DNA from: Pseudomonas tructae
GTDB lineage: Bacteria; Pseudomonadota; Gammaproteobacteria; Pseudomonadales; Pseudomonadaceae
Assembly (NCBI RefSeq): GCF_004214895.1
Contig: NZ_CP035952.1
Span: forward strand, 4,412,501 to 4,476,500
DNA: 64,000 nt
Reading direction: 5' to 3'
Shown here: piece after piece, positions 1 to 7,943 of the stretch
Numbering within the stretch: the stretch's first letter is position 1
Layout of the letters: each line of letters starts with the position of its first letter
The notes under the pieces: generated by a model
Database searches by the model: none
Seen by the model: only the letters and a program-made list of their open reading frames with translations
Told to the model about the DNA's origin: nothing
Position numbers and translations under genes: made by a program

Positions 1-23
1 GGGACCTGGTTGATCTGAAGATC

Positions 24-48
24 ATCGCGGGGCAAGCCCGCTCCTACA
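24..48. repeat. REP element (Pseudomonas type)
   Basis: This is a 25-base copy of the GC-rich palindromic REP unit, with core GCGGGGCAAGCCCGC. The same unit recurs at 2988-3010, 7858-7920 and 57003-57068. Here it overlaps the 3' end of the neighbouring small membrane-protein gene and contains its TAG stop. Confidence 0.85.
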
Positions 49-235
49 ACCGCACATTCCCTCGCGGCCCGGCAATCGCCCAGATAATCAGGCCAAGCAC
101 CGGCAGCAGCAGGATCAGCAGGACCCAGAGAATCTTGGCGCCACCGCTGGCACCGCTCTTGATCACATTGATGATTGCCCAGATGTCCAGGGCAAGGATG
201 ATCAGGCCAACCAGGCTATTGAACGTGGAACCCAT
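44..235 (-). CDS. Small PLDc_N-type membrane protein
   Basis: This encodes a 63-residue protein with two hydrophobic helices, about residues 6-24 and 32-52. A WVLLILLLPVLGLIIW stretch precedes a basic tail, AGPRG. The pattern matches the phospholipase D N-terminal (PLDc_N) inner-membrane domain found as a stand-alone protein in many bacteria, whose function is not established. I chose the start at 235 because GGGAG lies 8 bases upstream; a frame extending to 289 has no such signal. The last codons and the TAG stop lie inside a REP element, so the C-terminus may be lineage-specific. It is divergent from the ZIP transporter gene. Confidence 0.75.
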   Translation of the reverse strand: MGSTFNSLVGLIILALDIWAIINVIKSGASGGAKILWVLLILLLPVLGLIIWAIAGPRGNVRL

Positions 236-363
236 AGTGTTGCTCCCTTGATCGAGTCTGCCCTCAGGATAGCTGGCTATCAGGCCCATAGAGGCGAATC
301 GTTCGCAGCTGCCCCGCTTCGCTGGTTACACTCGATTCATTGAACTGCGCCAGAGAGGTCCTT

Positions 364-1305
364 ATGCCACCCGCCCACAGCCACAGTAGCCCCGCCCCAG
401 TCCCGCTCTGGAGTGCCTGGTTGCAACAGGCGCAAAACAGCCCGTGGCTCAGCGCCGGCCTGGGCCTGAGCTTGCTGGTGGTATTTGGCCTGTTGATCGC
501 CAGCGCCTGGAACGCGGTGCACGGCGATCATCAGCAAAACCTGCACATGGCCCTGCTCGGCGGCCTCGCCGGATTTGCCGCCACCGCCCTTGGCGCGGTC
601 ATGGCCGTAGTGCTGCGCGAGATAAGCGCGCGCACCCAGGATGTGATGCTCGGCTTTGCCGCCGGCATGATGCTCGCCGCCAGTTCGTTCTCGCTGATTC
701 TGCCCGGCCTCGACGCCGCCCGCGAAATCACTGGCAACGGCCCTTACGCGGCGCTGACAGTGGTGGTGGGAATGGGCCTTGGCGTGTTGCTGATGCTCGG
801 CCTCGACCGCTTCACCCCGCACGAACATGAAAGCACCGGCCCGTGCGGCCCGCAGGCGGAGCGGATCAATCGGGTATGGCTGTTCGTGCTGGCGATTACT
901 CTGCACAACTTGCCAGAAGGCATGGCCATCGGCGTCAGCTTTGCCAACGGTGACCTCAATGTCGGCCTGCCGTTGACCAGCGCCATCGCCATCCAGGACA
1001 TCCCCGAAGGCCTGGCCGTGGCCCTGGCACTGCGCGCAACCGGGCTTTCAACCTTCAAGGCGGCATTGGTGGCGATCGGCTCGGGCCTGATGGAGCCCAT
1101 TGGCGCCGTGATCGGCCTGGGCATTTCCACCGGCTTTGCCATCGCCTACCCGGTGAGCATGGGCCTGGCGGCCGGGGCGATGATCTTTGTGGTGTCCCAC
1201 GAGGTGATCCCGGAAACCCACCGCAACGGCCACCAGACCTCGGCAACCCTGGGCCTGATGGGCGGCTTTGCGGTGATGATGTTCCTCGATACCGCCCTGG
1301 GTTAA
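364..1305 (+). CDS. ZIP family (GufA-type) metal transporter
   Basis: This 313-residue inner-membrane protein has about eight hydrophobic segments. The metal-site motifs of ZIP transporters are present: HNLPEGMAIG near residue 180 and QDIPEGLAVA near residue 205, each pairing polar ligands with PEG, plus SHEVIPE near residue 275. The QxxPEG form in the second motif is typical of the GufA subfamily, which imports divalent metals such as zinc. The N-terminal HSHSS stretch is weakly histidine-rich. Start 364 is favoured by GAGAGG six to seven bases upstream. The stop overlaps by four bases with the convergent hypothetical gene. Family assignment is firm; the metal carried is inference. Confidence 0.88.
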   Translation: MPPAHSHSSPAPVPLWSAWLQQAQNSPWLSAGLGLSLLVVFGLLIASAWNAVHGDHQQNLHMALLGGLAGFAATALGAVMAVVLREISARTQDVMLGFAAGMMLAASSFSLILPGLDAAREITGNGPYAALTVVVGMGLGVLLMLGLDRFTPHEHESTGPCGPQAERINRVWLFVLAITLHNLPEGMAIGVSFANGDLNVGLPLTSAIAIQDIPEGLAVALALRATGLSTFKAALVAIGSGLMEPIGAVIGLGISTGFAIAYPVSMGLAAGAMIFVVSHEVIPETHRNGHQTSATLGLMGGFAVMMFLDTALG

Positions 1306-1832
1306 ACGTGCACGGCAACCCGCAGCGCTTCCAGGGCCGGCGCTGCAGCGATACCGACCTCGGCGCAAAGCTCCAGCACCCGTGGCAAGTCGTGGTTGCC
1401 GACCAGCACCATCTGCAGCTCATCATCGAGCAACTGGCTGAAGTTCATCAGCACATAGCCACCGGCTTCCTTGTTCATTGCGCCCATCTGCACCTGGATA
1501 CGATTGAGTGCGGTCAGCGCCTCGACCTTGGCCAGTTGCTTGGGCTTGAGGTTGAATGCCACGCTCTGGTCGAAGGAGTCGACGATCTGGGCGAACAGGT
1601 CCTGATAGGTATCGGCCTGGAACAGCACGGTATCGGGCAGGCTGCCGACGACAATCCACTCACCCAGCGGGATCGGGAAGCTGTCGTCGTAGTTGATGTC
1701 CGGGTTGGCGGCGAGAAACGCCTGCGGGTCGGCGTAGGCCTGGGCGGCTTCGTCGGCGATACGCGCGATGTCGTCCTCGCGCATGCAGCCGGCGCTGATT
1801 TTGCCGATGAGTTCGACCAATTGGGATTTCAT
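1302..1832 (-). CDS. Conserved hypothetical protein
   Basis: This 176-residue soluble protein is acidic and has no signal peptide or membrane segment. I do not recognise a domain. It begins with a helical segment rich in Asp, Glu and Ala, followed by a mixed alpha/beta stretch (PLGEWIVVG, QADTYQDLFAQIV) and a Met-rich middle (IQVQMGAMN, YVLMNF). AGGG lies upstream of the ATG at 1832. It is convergent with the ZIP transporter and overlaps it by four bases. Downstream of it on the same strand nothing follows until the window edge genes. The codon pattern looks native and a real gene is likely, but no function can be given. Confidence 0.75.
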   Translation of the reverse strand: MKSQLVELIGKISAGCMREDDIARIADEAAQAYADPQAFLAANPDINYDDSFPIPLGEWIVVGSLPDTVLFQADTYQDLFAQIVDSFDQSVAFNLKPKQLAKVEALTALNRIQVQMGAMNKEAGGYVLMNFSQLLDDELQMVLVGNHDLPRVLELCAEVGIAAAPALEALRVAVHV

Positions 1833-1892
1833 GAAAGGGCCCTGCGACGCTGAAAAAAGTCGCCAAGGATAGCCGCAAAAGGCCCCCAGGGG

Positions 1893-2417
1893 TTAGCCGA
1901 GCAGCTTGAGCAACTGCTCGGTAGTCTGGGCCGCGCCCATGGTTTGCGCCGCACCCAGGGCGTCAGTGCCACGGGCGTCGCGATGCCGGGGGTTGGCGCC
2001 CCTGGCCAGCAGATAATCGACGATCACGGTGCGGTTGAACATTGCCGCCATCATCAGCGCGGTGCGGCCATCGGCGGACGTGCCGTCGATCTCGGCGCCT
2101 CTGTGCACCAGCAGTTGAACCATCTCCAGGTCACCCTTGAACGCGGCGCCAGCAATGGGCAACTGGCCCTTGTCATTGGCGATCTGCGGGTCGGCACCAT
2201 GGTCGAGCAGTACCGTAACGGCCTCCCGATGCCCATGGTAGCTGGCAAGCATCAGCAAGGTATCGCCATTGCCATTGCGCAGGTTCACCGGCAGCCCCTT
2301 TTCCAGCAAGCGCTCAAGCATCGCCGCGTCGCCCTTGCGCGCCCGGTCAAAGACCTCCTCGGCGAACGCTGCCGCCTCGTCGTCGTTCATGGGCGTGGGG
2401 CTACGTTGGTCTGACAT
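1893..2417 (-). CDS. Ankyrin repeat protein
   Basis: This 174-residue protein contains about four ankyrin repeats. Visible repeat signatures are GNGDTLLMLASYHGH, KGQLPIAGAAFKGDLE, DGRTALMMAAMFNRT and RGTDALGAAQT, spaced about 33 residues apart. Ankyrin repeats are protein-binding scaffolds, so the partner rather than a reaction defines the role. There is no signal peptide, unlike P. aeruginosa AnkB, so a cytoplasmic location is likely. Start 2417 has a strong AGGAGG seven bases upstream; frame continuation to 2570 enters a repeat-rich non-coding stretch. The binding partner is unknown. It lies alone, with a convergent-free 3' side adjoining the hypothetical gene. Confidence 0.85.
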   Translation of the reverse strand: MSDQRSPTPMNDDEAAAFAEEVFDRARKGDAAMLERLLEKGLPVNLRNGNGDTLLMLASYHGHREAVTVLLDHGADPQIANDKGQLPIAGAAFKGDLEMVQLLVHRGAEIDGTSADGRTALMMAAMFNRTVIVDYLLARGANPRHRDARGTDALGAAQTMGAAQTTEQLLKLLG

Positions 2418-2527
2418 GGGGAACCTCCTGGCTATCGGAAAAGCCCAAGTCTTGGTCAGGGCGCGCGCGGGGTCAATGGTGGATAAACCATGGCCATGAC
2501 AGTTGAAATCTATTGGCCGAACAACCA

Positions 2528-2570
2528 TGCAAAATGCACTGTGCAAAATGCACGGCCGTGCACAATGCAC
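2528..2570. repeat. Short repeat cluster TGCA(A/C)AATGCAC
   Basis: Three near-identical 12-mers occur here: TGCAAAATGCAC at 2528 and 2542, and TGCACAATGCAC at 2559. They surround a 14-base perfect palindrome, TGCACGGCCGTGCA, at 2549-2562. The cluster lies upstream of both the ankyrin gene (minus) and the DUF3509 gene (plus). The layout suggests operator sites, but no regulator can be named. Confidence 0.5.
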
Positions 2571-2690
2571 GTTAGCGCCCTTCCGGTAAATTTATAAGTA
2601 ATTGATTTGTATGTGTTTTTTACAATAAAGAAACTGGCACACTCACTGCACCCATCACTCCATGTCTGCCACTAACAGTCAGGAGTTGAT

Positions 2691-2963
2691 ATGGACCTCA
2701 TCCAGGAAAAATTCGCCTCGGTATTCAGCGCTCATGAAGTGACCACCCAGGCGCGCCCCGATGGCGGAATTCTACTGACCCTGCGCGCAGCCGACGGCAC
2801 CCAGACCCGGCGCTCGATTTCTTATGCACAACTGCACAGTGCCGAACAGTTGTCGTGGGCGATCAGTGCGATTCGCCGCGACCTGGCCGAGCAGGCCAGT
2901 GAGCTGCCGGTGATTACAATGTTGCAGAGCCAGCAGCGGTTTGCCTTGCCAACTTACCGGTAA
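2691..2963 (+). CDS. DUF3509 family protein
   Basis: This 90-residue soluble protein matches the Pseudomonas-restricted DUF3509 family in length and pattern: MDLIQEKFASVFS at the start, PDGGILLTL in the middle, SAEQLSWAISAIRRDLA and a terminal RFALPTYR. No biochemical role is established for the family. CAGGAG lies about seven bases before the ATG. The A+T-rich upstream stretch (2585-2635) probably carries its promoter. A REP element follows the stop, separating it from the convergent acireductone-dioxygenase-like gene. Confidence 0.8.
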   Translation: MDLIQEKFASVFSAHEVTTQARPDGGILLTLRAADGTQTRRSISYAQLHSAEQLSWAISAIRRDLAEQASELPVITMLQSQQRFALPTYR

Positions 2964-2987
2964 GCAGTAGCCCGCCCCCACAGACGG

Positions 2988-3010
2988 TGGGAGCGGGCTT
3001 GCCCCGCGAT
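2988..3010. repeat. REP element
   Basis: This is a single REP unit with core GCGGGCTTGCCCCGC, in the opposite orientation to the copy at 24-48. It sits between two convergent genes, the usual place for these palindromes. It may act as a shared transcript end. Confidence 0.85.
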
Positions 3011-3019
3011 AGCGATCAC

Positions 3020-3538
3020 TCAGTCATCCAGCCTAGGAAAGTCTGCTGCGATCGTATCGCCAGTAAACCTGGCAGCTGAACCCTGAACCTGGTTAAACAC
3101 CCGGATCGCCACAAACCGCGGCTCCTCTCCCATATCGCGCCACTGCCGAACCCCTGACGGAACGCCGATCAGGTCACCCTTCTCGCACAACACCGCGTAG
3201 ATGTAGTCCTCGATCCGCAAGCTGAACATCCCGCGCCCGGCGGCGAAAAAGTACAGCTGGTCCTCCTCACAAGTGTGCTCGGCAAGCAAGCTTACGTCTG
3301 CTTCGCGGGTCACCTCGACACCGACATAACCTTTCTCGGCCTTCAGCGCATCGAGACTGTGTTGATACGCGCCGATCACCTGTTCATCGCTGGCACCCGC
3401 CGGGATTGAAGCGCCAGCCTGCCAACGCTCGAAACGCACGCCCTGCTCGGCAAGGGTAGCGGCGATATCCTCCAGGTGAGTCAGCACCTTGTTGGGAATG
3501 TCCGGGGTGGACTGGTGATACACGCTAAGGCTGCTCAT
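3020..3538 (-). CDS. Acireductone dioxygenase-like cupin lacking metal ligands
   Basis: This 172-residue protein aligns end to end with bacterial acireductone dioxygenase (MtnD/ARD, about 180 residues, methionine salvage). Shared blocks are PNKVLTHLEDIA, YAVLCEKGDLIGVPSG, FVAIRVF and RFTGD. The enzyme normally binds Fe or Ni through HxHxxxE and a later His. Here the first site reads EHTCEEDQ, so the second His is Cys and the Glu is Gln. The later His in the PxxxxHW block is Gln (VRQW). Only one of four ligands remains; I checked these codons in the DNA. AGGAG lies eight bases before the ATG, so the gene is not obviously decayed. It could be an inactive paralogue, a regulator, or a cupin with another reaction. 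It is downstream of the MFS gene on the same strand. Confidence 0.8.
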   Translation of the reverse strand: MSSLSVYHQSTPDIPNKVLTHLEDIAATLAEQGVRFERWQAGASIPAGASDEQVIGAYQHSLDALKAEKGYVGVEVTREADVSLLAEHTCEEDQLYFFAAGRGMFSLRIEDYIYAVLCEKGDLIGVPSGVRQWRDMGEEPRFVAIRVFNQVQGSAARFTGDTIAADFPRLDD

Positions 3539-3574
3539 CGGGGCAACTCCTTACTACCGGTTCACGGCCAAGGC

Positions 3575-4723
3575 TCATGCCCTGTCCTCTTTCATTCGAA
3601 GCGCAATGATAACGGCTGCGGCCAGGGCTGCGACGCTGGCAATACCAAAGGTGGTAGCCGCGCCCAGCAGGTTCCAGCTGTACCCCGAGTACACGGCGCC
3701 CATGGCCCCACCGGTTCCGGCCAGGGCCGCATACAATGCCTGGCCCTGGCCCTGCTGGCGGGCAGCGAAGCTGCGTTGCACGAAAGCAATGGCGGCAGCG
3801 TGGAAGCTGCCAAAGGTGGCGGCATGCAGCAGCTGGGCAAGCAACAACACCACAAGGTGCTCGGCAAAGTTGCCCAGCAATACCCAGCGCAAAGCCGCCA
3901 GAAGCAAACTGGCCAGCAGCACCCGGCGCAACGACACCCGCGCCAGAATCCAGCTCATGACCAGGAACATCAGCACCTCGGCCACCACCCCCAGGGCCCA
4001 GAGCACGCCGATGGTGCCGCGGCTATAGCCCAGGTGCTCAAGGTGCAGGGTCAGAAAGGTGTAGTACGGGCCATGGCTTAGTTGCATCAGCGCCACGCAC
4101 AGGTAGAACGCCGCTACCCCGGGGCTGGCCAGCTGTTTGAGAAAACCACCGCCACTTGCCCGATCGTTCTGCCCCGGCGGTTGTGCGTTGGGTACCCAGA
4201 GGCTGGCGACAACGATGCCGGCCATGATGATGACCAGGGCGACCGGGTAGATATCCAGGCTCACCCCGTCGAACAGCCGACCAAGACCGACCACGGTGAG
4301 GATAAAGCCGATCGAGCCCCACAGCCGCACCTGGCTGTAACGGGCAGTCTGCCCTTGCAGGTGGGCTAGGGTAATGACCTCGAACTGCGGCAGCACCGCA
4401 TGCCAGAAGAAGGCATGCAGGGCCATCACCAGCGCCAGCCAGGCGTAACTTTTACCGAAGAAGATCAGCGAAAAGGTCGCCAGAGTCGACAAGGCGCCCA
4501 GGCGTACGATCAACAGCCGTTGGCCACTGCGGTCGCCCAACCAGCCCCACAGGTTGGGGGCCACGCAGCGCATCAGCATTGGGATGGCCACCAGTTCGCC
4601 GATGCGCGCGCTGGAAAAGCCCAGATGATCGAAATACAGCGCCAGAAACGGCGCAGTCGAGCCGAGCAAGGCGAAGTAGAACAGGTAGAAACTGGACAGC
4701 CGCCAGTACGGAATCGGCGCCAC
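3575..4723 (-). CDS. MFS transporter (HcaT/MFS_1-like)
   Basis: This 382-residue inner-membrane protein has twelve predicted helices. The N-terminal block (YWRLSSFYLFYFALLG) and the loop motif WGWLGDRSGQR after helix 2 match the MFS_1-like group that includes the 3-phenylpropionate carrier HcaT. The substrate cannot be read from the sequence. The GTG start at 4723 agrees with the family N-terminus. A perfect inverted repeat (CGGCTC, three-base loop, GAGCCG; 4723-4737) touches the start codon and could modulate initiation. It lies 38 bases after aroC and 36 bases before the dioxygenase-like gene on the same strand, so the three may be co-transcribed. Confidence 0.88.
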   Translation of the reverse strand: MAPIPYWRLSSFYLFYFALLGSTAPFLALYFDHLGFSSARIGELVAIPMLMRCVAPNLWGWLGDRSGQRLLIVRLGALSTLATFSLIFFGKSYAWLALVMALHAFFWHAVLPQFEVITLAHLQGQTARYSQVRLWGSIGFILTVVGLGRLFDGVSLDIYPVALVIIMAGIVVASLWVPNAQPPGQNDRASGGGFLKQLASPGVAAFYLCVALMQLSHGPYYTFLTLHLEHLGYSRGTIGVLWALGVVAEVLMFLVMSWILARVSLRRVLLASLLLAALRWVLLGNFAEHLVVLLLAQLLHAATFGSFHAAAIAFVQRSFAARQQGQGQALYAALAGTGGAMGAVYSGYSWNLLGAATTFGIASVAALAAAVIIALRMKEDRA

Positions 4724-4761
4724 GGCTCAACGAGCCGCAGCACGAATGGCAGATGCCAGCA

Positions 4762-5853
4762 TTACAGCTGGCCCAGCACCGGGGTTTTCACGCGTACATC
4801 GGCGTTCTGCCCACGGTGGCGCAGCAGGTGATCCATCAACACGATAGCCATCATCGCTTCGGCAATCGGCGTGGCGCGGATCCCCACGCAAGGATCGTGA
4901 CGGCCCTTGGTAATGACCTCGACCGGATTGCCATCGACATCGATGGAACGGCCCGGGGTGGTGATGCTCGACGTCGGCTTGAGGGCCAGGTGGGCAACGA
5001 TCGGCTGGCCAGAGGAAATGCCGCCGAGAATGCCGCCGGCATTGTTGCTCAGAAAGCCTTCAGGAGTGAGCTCGTCACGGTGCTCGGTACCCCGCTGGGC
5101 AACACTGGCAAAGCCTGCGCCGATCTCCACGCCCTTGACCGCGTTGATGCTCATCAGCGCGTGGGCAAGCTCGGCATCCAGGCGATCGAAGATCGGCTCG
5201 CCCAGGCCCGGCATGACACCCTCGGCAACCACGGTGATCTTCGCCCCGACCGAATCCTGGTCACGGCGCAGTTGATCCATGTAGGCCTCAAGTTCCGGAA
5301 CCTTGTCCGGGTCAGGGCTGAAAAAGGCGTTGTGCTCCACCGAATCCCAGGTCTTGAAAGGGATTTCGATCGGACCGAGCTGGCTCATGTAGCCGCGGAT
5401 GCGGATACCCTGGCTGGCCAGATACTTCTTGGCGATGGCGCCAGCGGCCACGCGCATGGCGGTTTCGCGCGCCGAGCTGCGGCCGCCGCCACGGTAATCG
5501 CGCTCACCGTACTTGTGGTGGTAGGTGTAGTCGGCATGGGCCGGGCGGAACAGGTCCTTGATCGCCGAGTAGTCCTTGGACTTCTGGTCGGTGTTGCGAA
5601 TCAGCAGGCCGATGGAGCAACCGGTGGTGCGCCCCTCGAACACCCCGGAGAGGATTTCGACTTCGTCGGCTTCCTGACGCTGGGTGGTGTGGCGGCTGGT
5701 GCCGGGCTTGCGCCGGTCCAGGTCGTGCTGCAGGTCGGCCAGGGAAATTTCCAGGCCCGGCGGGCAGCCATCGACAATGGCGACCAACGCCGGACCATGG
5801 CTTTCGCCAGCGGTGGTGACAGTGAACAGCTTGCCGTAGGTATTGCCGGACAT
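4762..5853 (-). CDS. aroC: Chorismate synthase
   Basis: This encodes the last shikimate-pathway enzyme, which converts 5-enolpyruvylshikimate-3-phosphate to chorismate using reduced FMN in the cytoplasm. The 363-residue protein has the usual bacterial length. Signature blocks are [18 protein letters not shown] near the N-terminus, the FMN/phosphate-binding [30 protein letters not shown], and SGQPIVAH near the C-terminus. GGAG lies nine bases before the ATG. The gene heads a possible minus-strand unit with the MFS gene. The upstream neighbour, an alpha/beta hydrolase, is divergent. In enterics aroC is adjacent to prmB; here two unrelated genes intervene. Confidence 0.98.
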   Translation of the reverse strand: MSGNTYGKLFTVTTAGESHGPALVAIVDGCPPGLEISLADLQHDLDRRKPGTSRHTTQRQEADEVEILSGVFEGRTTGCSIGLLIRNTDQKSKDYSAIKDLFRPAHADYTYHHKYGERDYRGGGRSSARETAMRVAAGAIAKKYLASQGIRIRGYMSQLGPIEIPFKTWDSVEHNAFFSPDPDKVPELEAYMDQLRRDQDSVGAKITVVAEGVMPGLGEPIFDRLDAELAHALMSINAVKGVEIGAGFASVAQRGTEHRDELTPEGFLSNNAGGILGGISSGQPIVAHLALKPTSSITTPGRSIDVDGNPVEVITKGRHDPCVGIRATPIAEAMMAIVLMDHLLRHRGQNADVRVKTPVLGQL

Positions 5854-5986
5854 GCAGGACGCTCCGCGAATCAGCCAGATGTGAACAAGGCCGCCAGTAT
5901 ACGCAGGCTAACCATTCAGTTCATCCCTGAAGGCGAACCTTCTGCGCCCGGCCCGGTCCAAACGGAACTTTCTCGATAGTGGCCTG

Positions 5987-6949
5987 ATGATGTTGCGTAT
6001 TGTTGCGGTAATCGCCCTGCTGTTCAGTAGCCTGGTCCAGGCTGCCGCCCCCACCGTATTGCAACGCCCGATCAGCCTCGATACCGGCAGCGGCGTACTC
6101 CACGGCAGCCTGTTGTTGCCGCGCACCGAGCAGCCGCCACCGGTGGTATTGATCATTGCCGGCTCCGGGCCGACCGATCGCGACGGCAACAACCCGTACG
6201 GCGGCGATACCGACAACCTCAAGCAACTGGCCCTGACCCTGGCGAAAAACAATATCGCCAGCGTGCGCTACGACAAGCGCGGTGTCGCTGCGAGCCTTGC
6301 GGCCACTCCGGATGAGCGCGATCTGACGGTGGAACGCTATGTCGCTGATGCCGTGGCCTGGAGCCAGAAAATCAAGGCTGACCCGCGTTTCGGTCGCCTG
6401 ATCCTGCTCGGCCACAGTGAAGGCGCGCTGATCGCAAGCCTTGCTGCCGAGCAAAGCGGCGCCAGCGCGGTGATCAGCGTCGCCGGCAGTGGCTGGCCGA
6501 TCGACAAGGCATTGCGGGCACAGATGTTCGATCGCATACCTGGGCGCTACATGGCCAGTGCCACAGACATCCTCGACCGCCTGAAAAACGGCAAGACCTC
6601 CTCCCGCGTGCCGCTGCCCCTGCAGGACGTACTGCGCCCCAGCGTGCAGCCCTACCTGATTTCGCTGTTCCGCCAGGACCCGGCCGAGGCCTTTGCCAAG
6701 GTCAAGGTACCGGCGCTGATCATCCAGGGCACCCATGATTTCCAGGTCAGCGTCGACAACGCCGAGATCCTCAAGGCGGCCAAGCCGGATGCCGAGCTTG
6801 CGTTGATCAAAGGCATGAACCACATGCTGCGCATTGCCCCCGAGCAAATCAGCCAGCAACGCGACAGCTACCTTGACCCGCGACTACCGCAAGCGGCCGA
6901 ACTGGGCCAGCGCGTTGTCGACTTCATTCAGCGGTTGCCCGCCAGCTGA
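5987..6949 (+). CDS. Secreted alpha/beta hydrolase
   Basis: This 320-residue protein starts with a signal peptide (hydrophobic IVAVIALLFSSLVQAAA, likely cleaved near residue 20), so it acts in the periplasm. The fold is alpha/beta hydrolase, with an oxyanion region VLIIAGSGPTDRDG, nucleophile elbow GHSEG near residue 142, acid in GTHDFQ, and catalytic His in GMNHML near residue 276. The substrate is unknown; esterase or peptidase activity is likely from the family. Two ATG codons in tandem (5987, 5990) are possible starts and neither has a strong ribosome site. It is divergent from aroC. Confidence 0.85.
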   Translation: MMLRIVAVIALLFSSLVQAAAPTVLQRPISLDTGSGVLHGSLLLPRTEQPPPVVLIIAGSGPTDRDGNNPYGGDTDNLKQLALTLAKNNIASVRYDKRGVAASLAATPDERDLTVERYVADAVAWSQKIKADPRFGRLILLGHSEGALIASLAAEQSGASAVISVAGSGWPIDKALRAQMFDRIPGRYMASATDILDRLKNGKTSSRVPLPLQDVLRPSVQPYLISLFRQDPAEAFAKVKVPALIIQGTHDFQVSVDNAEILKAAKPDAELALIKGMNHMLRIAPEQISQQRDSYLDPRLPQAAELGQRVVDFIQRLPAS

Positions 6950-7054
6950 GGCCAAATCGCAGAAATTACGCTCCAGTCCAGACCAGCCCTGCCGATACAG
7001 CGGTGCTGGCATCGTCAATGCGACCAGCCTGCTGCGCACATGAGGATTGCCGTG

Positions 7055-7852
7055 ATGACCGAAGCCGCCCCCCAGGATACCGCCCAGAAGACTGCCGAAC
7101 AGACAGCAGCGGAAGTTGCCCCCCTGCCCTGGGCCGATGTTGCCCCCGAACACTTCCAGATGCTGCGCCTGGCGCCGCTGCCGACCGATCGCAACAGCGG
7201 TGCGCGGCCGCTGCGTTTTGTCCAGTACGGCTACGCCGAGCGCCACAACAAGCAGACCAGCCTGCTGCGCATGGCTATCCAGTTACCGGCCCAAAAAGTG
7301 CGCAAGGAACAGAACCACCTGGATGTGTGGGTCGACCATGACGAAAAGCGCGTGACCTTCAGCCCCGACGCCGGCTTGCAGATGGAGCCGCTGAACCGCG
7401 GCCTGGGGCGTTTTTTGCTCAACCAGGCAGTGATCTGGGCGCAACGCAAATGGCCACACTACCGGGTCGAGGGCGCAGCTCTGCCGAACAAGGACGCGCT
7501 CAACGAAGACACTCGCCTGCGCCGTGACCATGTGCTGCGCAGCCATGGCCTGGAGGTCGAGTATGCTGATGCCCAGCACCTGAAGGGACGCTTTGTCGAT
7601 GTGCAGGTCGGCGAGCTCAAGGGCGGCTTCAACAGCGACAAGGTGCAACGGGTCGAGATACTCGATGCCGCGCAGATGCTGCAGCAGGCCGAGCACAACT
7701 TGCAGGAAAAAGAGACGCAATTGCGCGAGCGTGACGAGCGGGTCAGCAAGTACCGCCGTGAAGACAGCGGGCTGCGTTTTACCATTACCTGCCTGGTGGC
7801 CTTTGCGGTGTTTCAGGCCGGCTTACTGATCTGGATTGCCACTCACCGCTAG
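7055..7852 (+). CDS. Conserved hypothetical protein with C-terminal anchor
   Basis: I do not recognise this 265-residue protein. It has an Ala/Gln-rich N-terminus, a globular middle (WVDHDEKRVTFSPD, NRGLGRFLLNQAVIWAQ), a coiled coil rich in Glu, Gln and Arg (about residues 210-240), and one membrane helix at the C-terminus (ITCLVAFAVFQAGLLIWIA). It would be tail-anchored with its bulk in the cytoplasm. The start at 7055 is preferred because GAGG lies nine bases upstream; an in-frame ATG at 7040 lacks a site. A REP pair follows the stop, between this gene and convergent prmB. Confidence 0.8.
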   Translation: MTEAAPQDTAQKTAEQTAAEVAPLPWADVAPEHFQMLRLAPLPTDRNSGARPLRFVQYGYAERHNKQTSLLRMAIQLPAQKVRKEQNHLDVWVDHDEKRVTFSPDAGLQMEPLNRGLGRFLLNQAVIWAQRKWPHYRVEGAALPNKDALNEDTRLRRDHVLRSHGLEVEYADAQHLKGRFVDVQVGELKGGFNSDKVQRVEILDAAQMLQQAEHNLQEKETQLRERDERVSKYRREDSGLRFTITCLVAFAVFQAGLLIWIATHR

Positions 7853-7857
7853 AAAGC

Positions 7858-7920
7858 ATCGCGGGGCAAGCCCGCTCCCACGTGGGAGCGGCGGTGCGGC
7901 GGTCCGACTTGCCCCGCGAT
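7858..7920. repeat. Inverted REP pair, second unit interrupted
   Basis: This consists of one intact REP unit (ATCGCGGGGCAAGCCCGC) and an inverted partner ending CTTGCCCCGCGAT. The partner carries about fifteen extra GC-rich bases in the middle. It lies between two convergent stops (7852 and 7944) and could form a long hairpin that ends both transcripts. Confidence 0.8.
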
Positions 7921-7943
7921 AGATTCAGAGCAAGTCTGCAACC

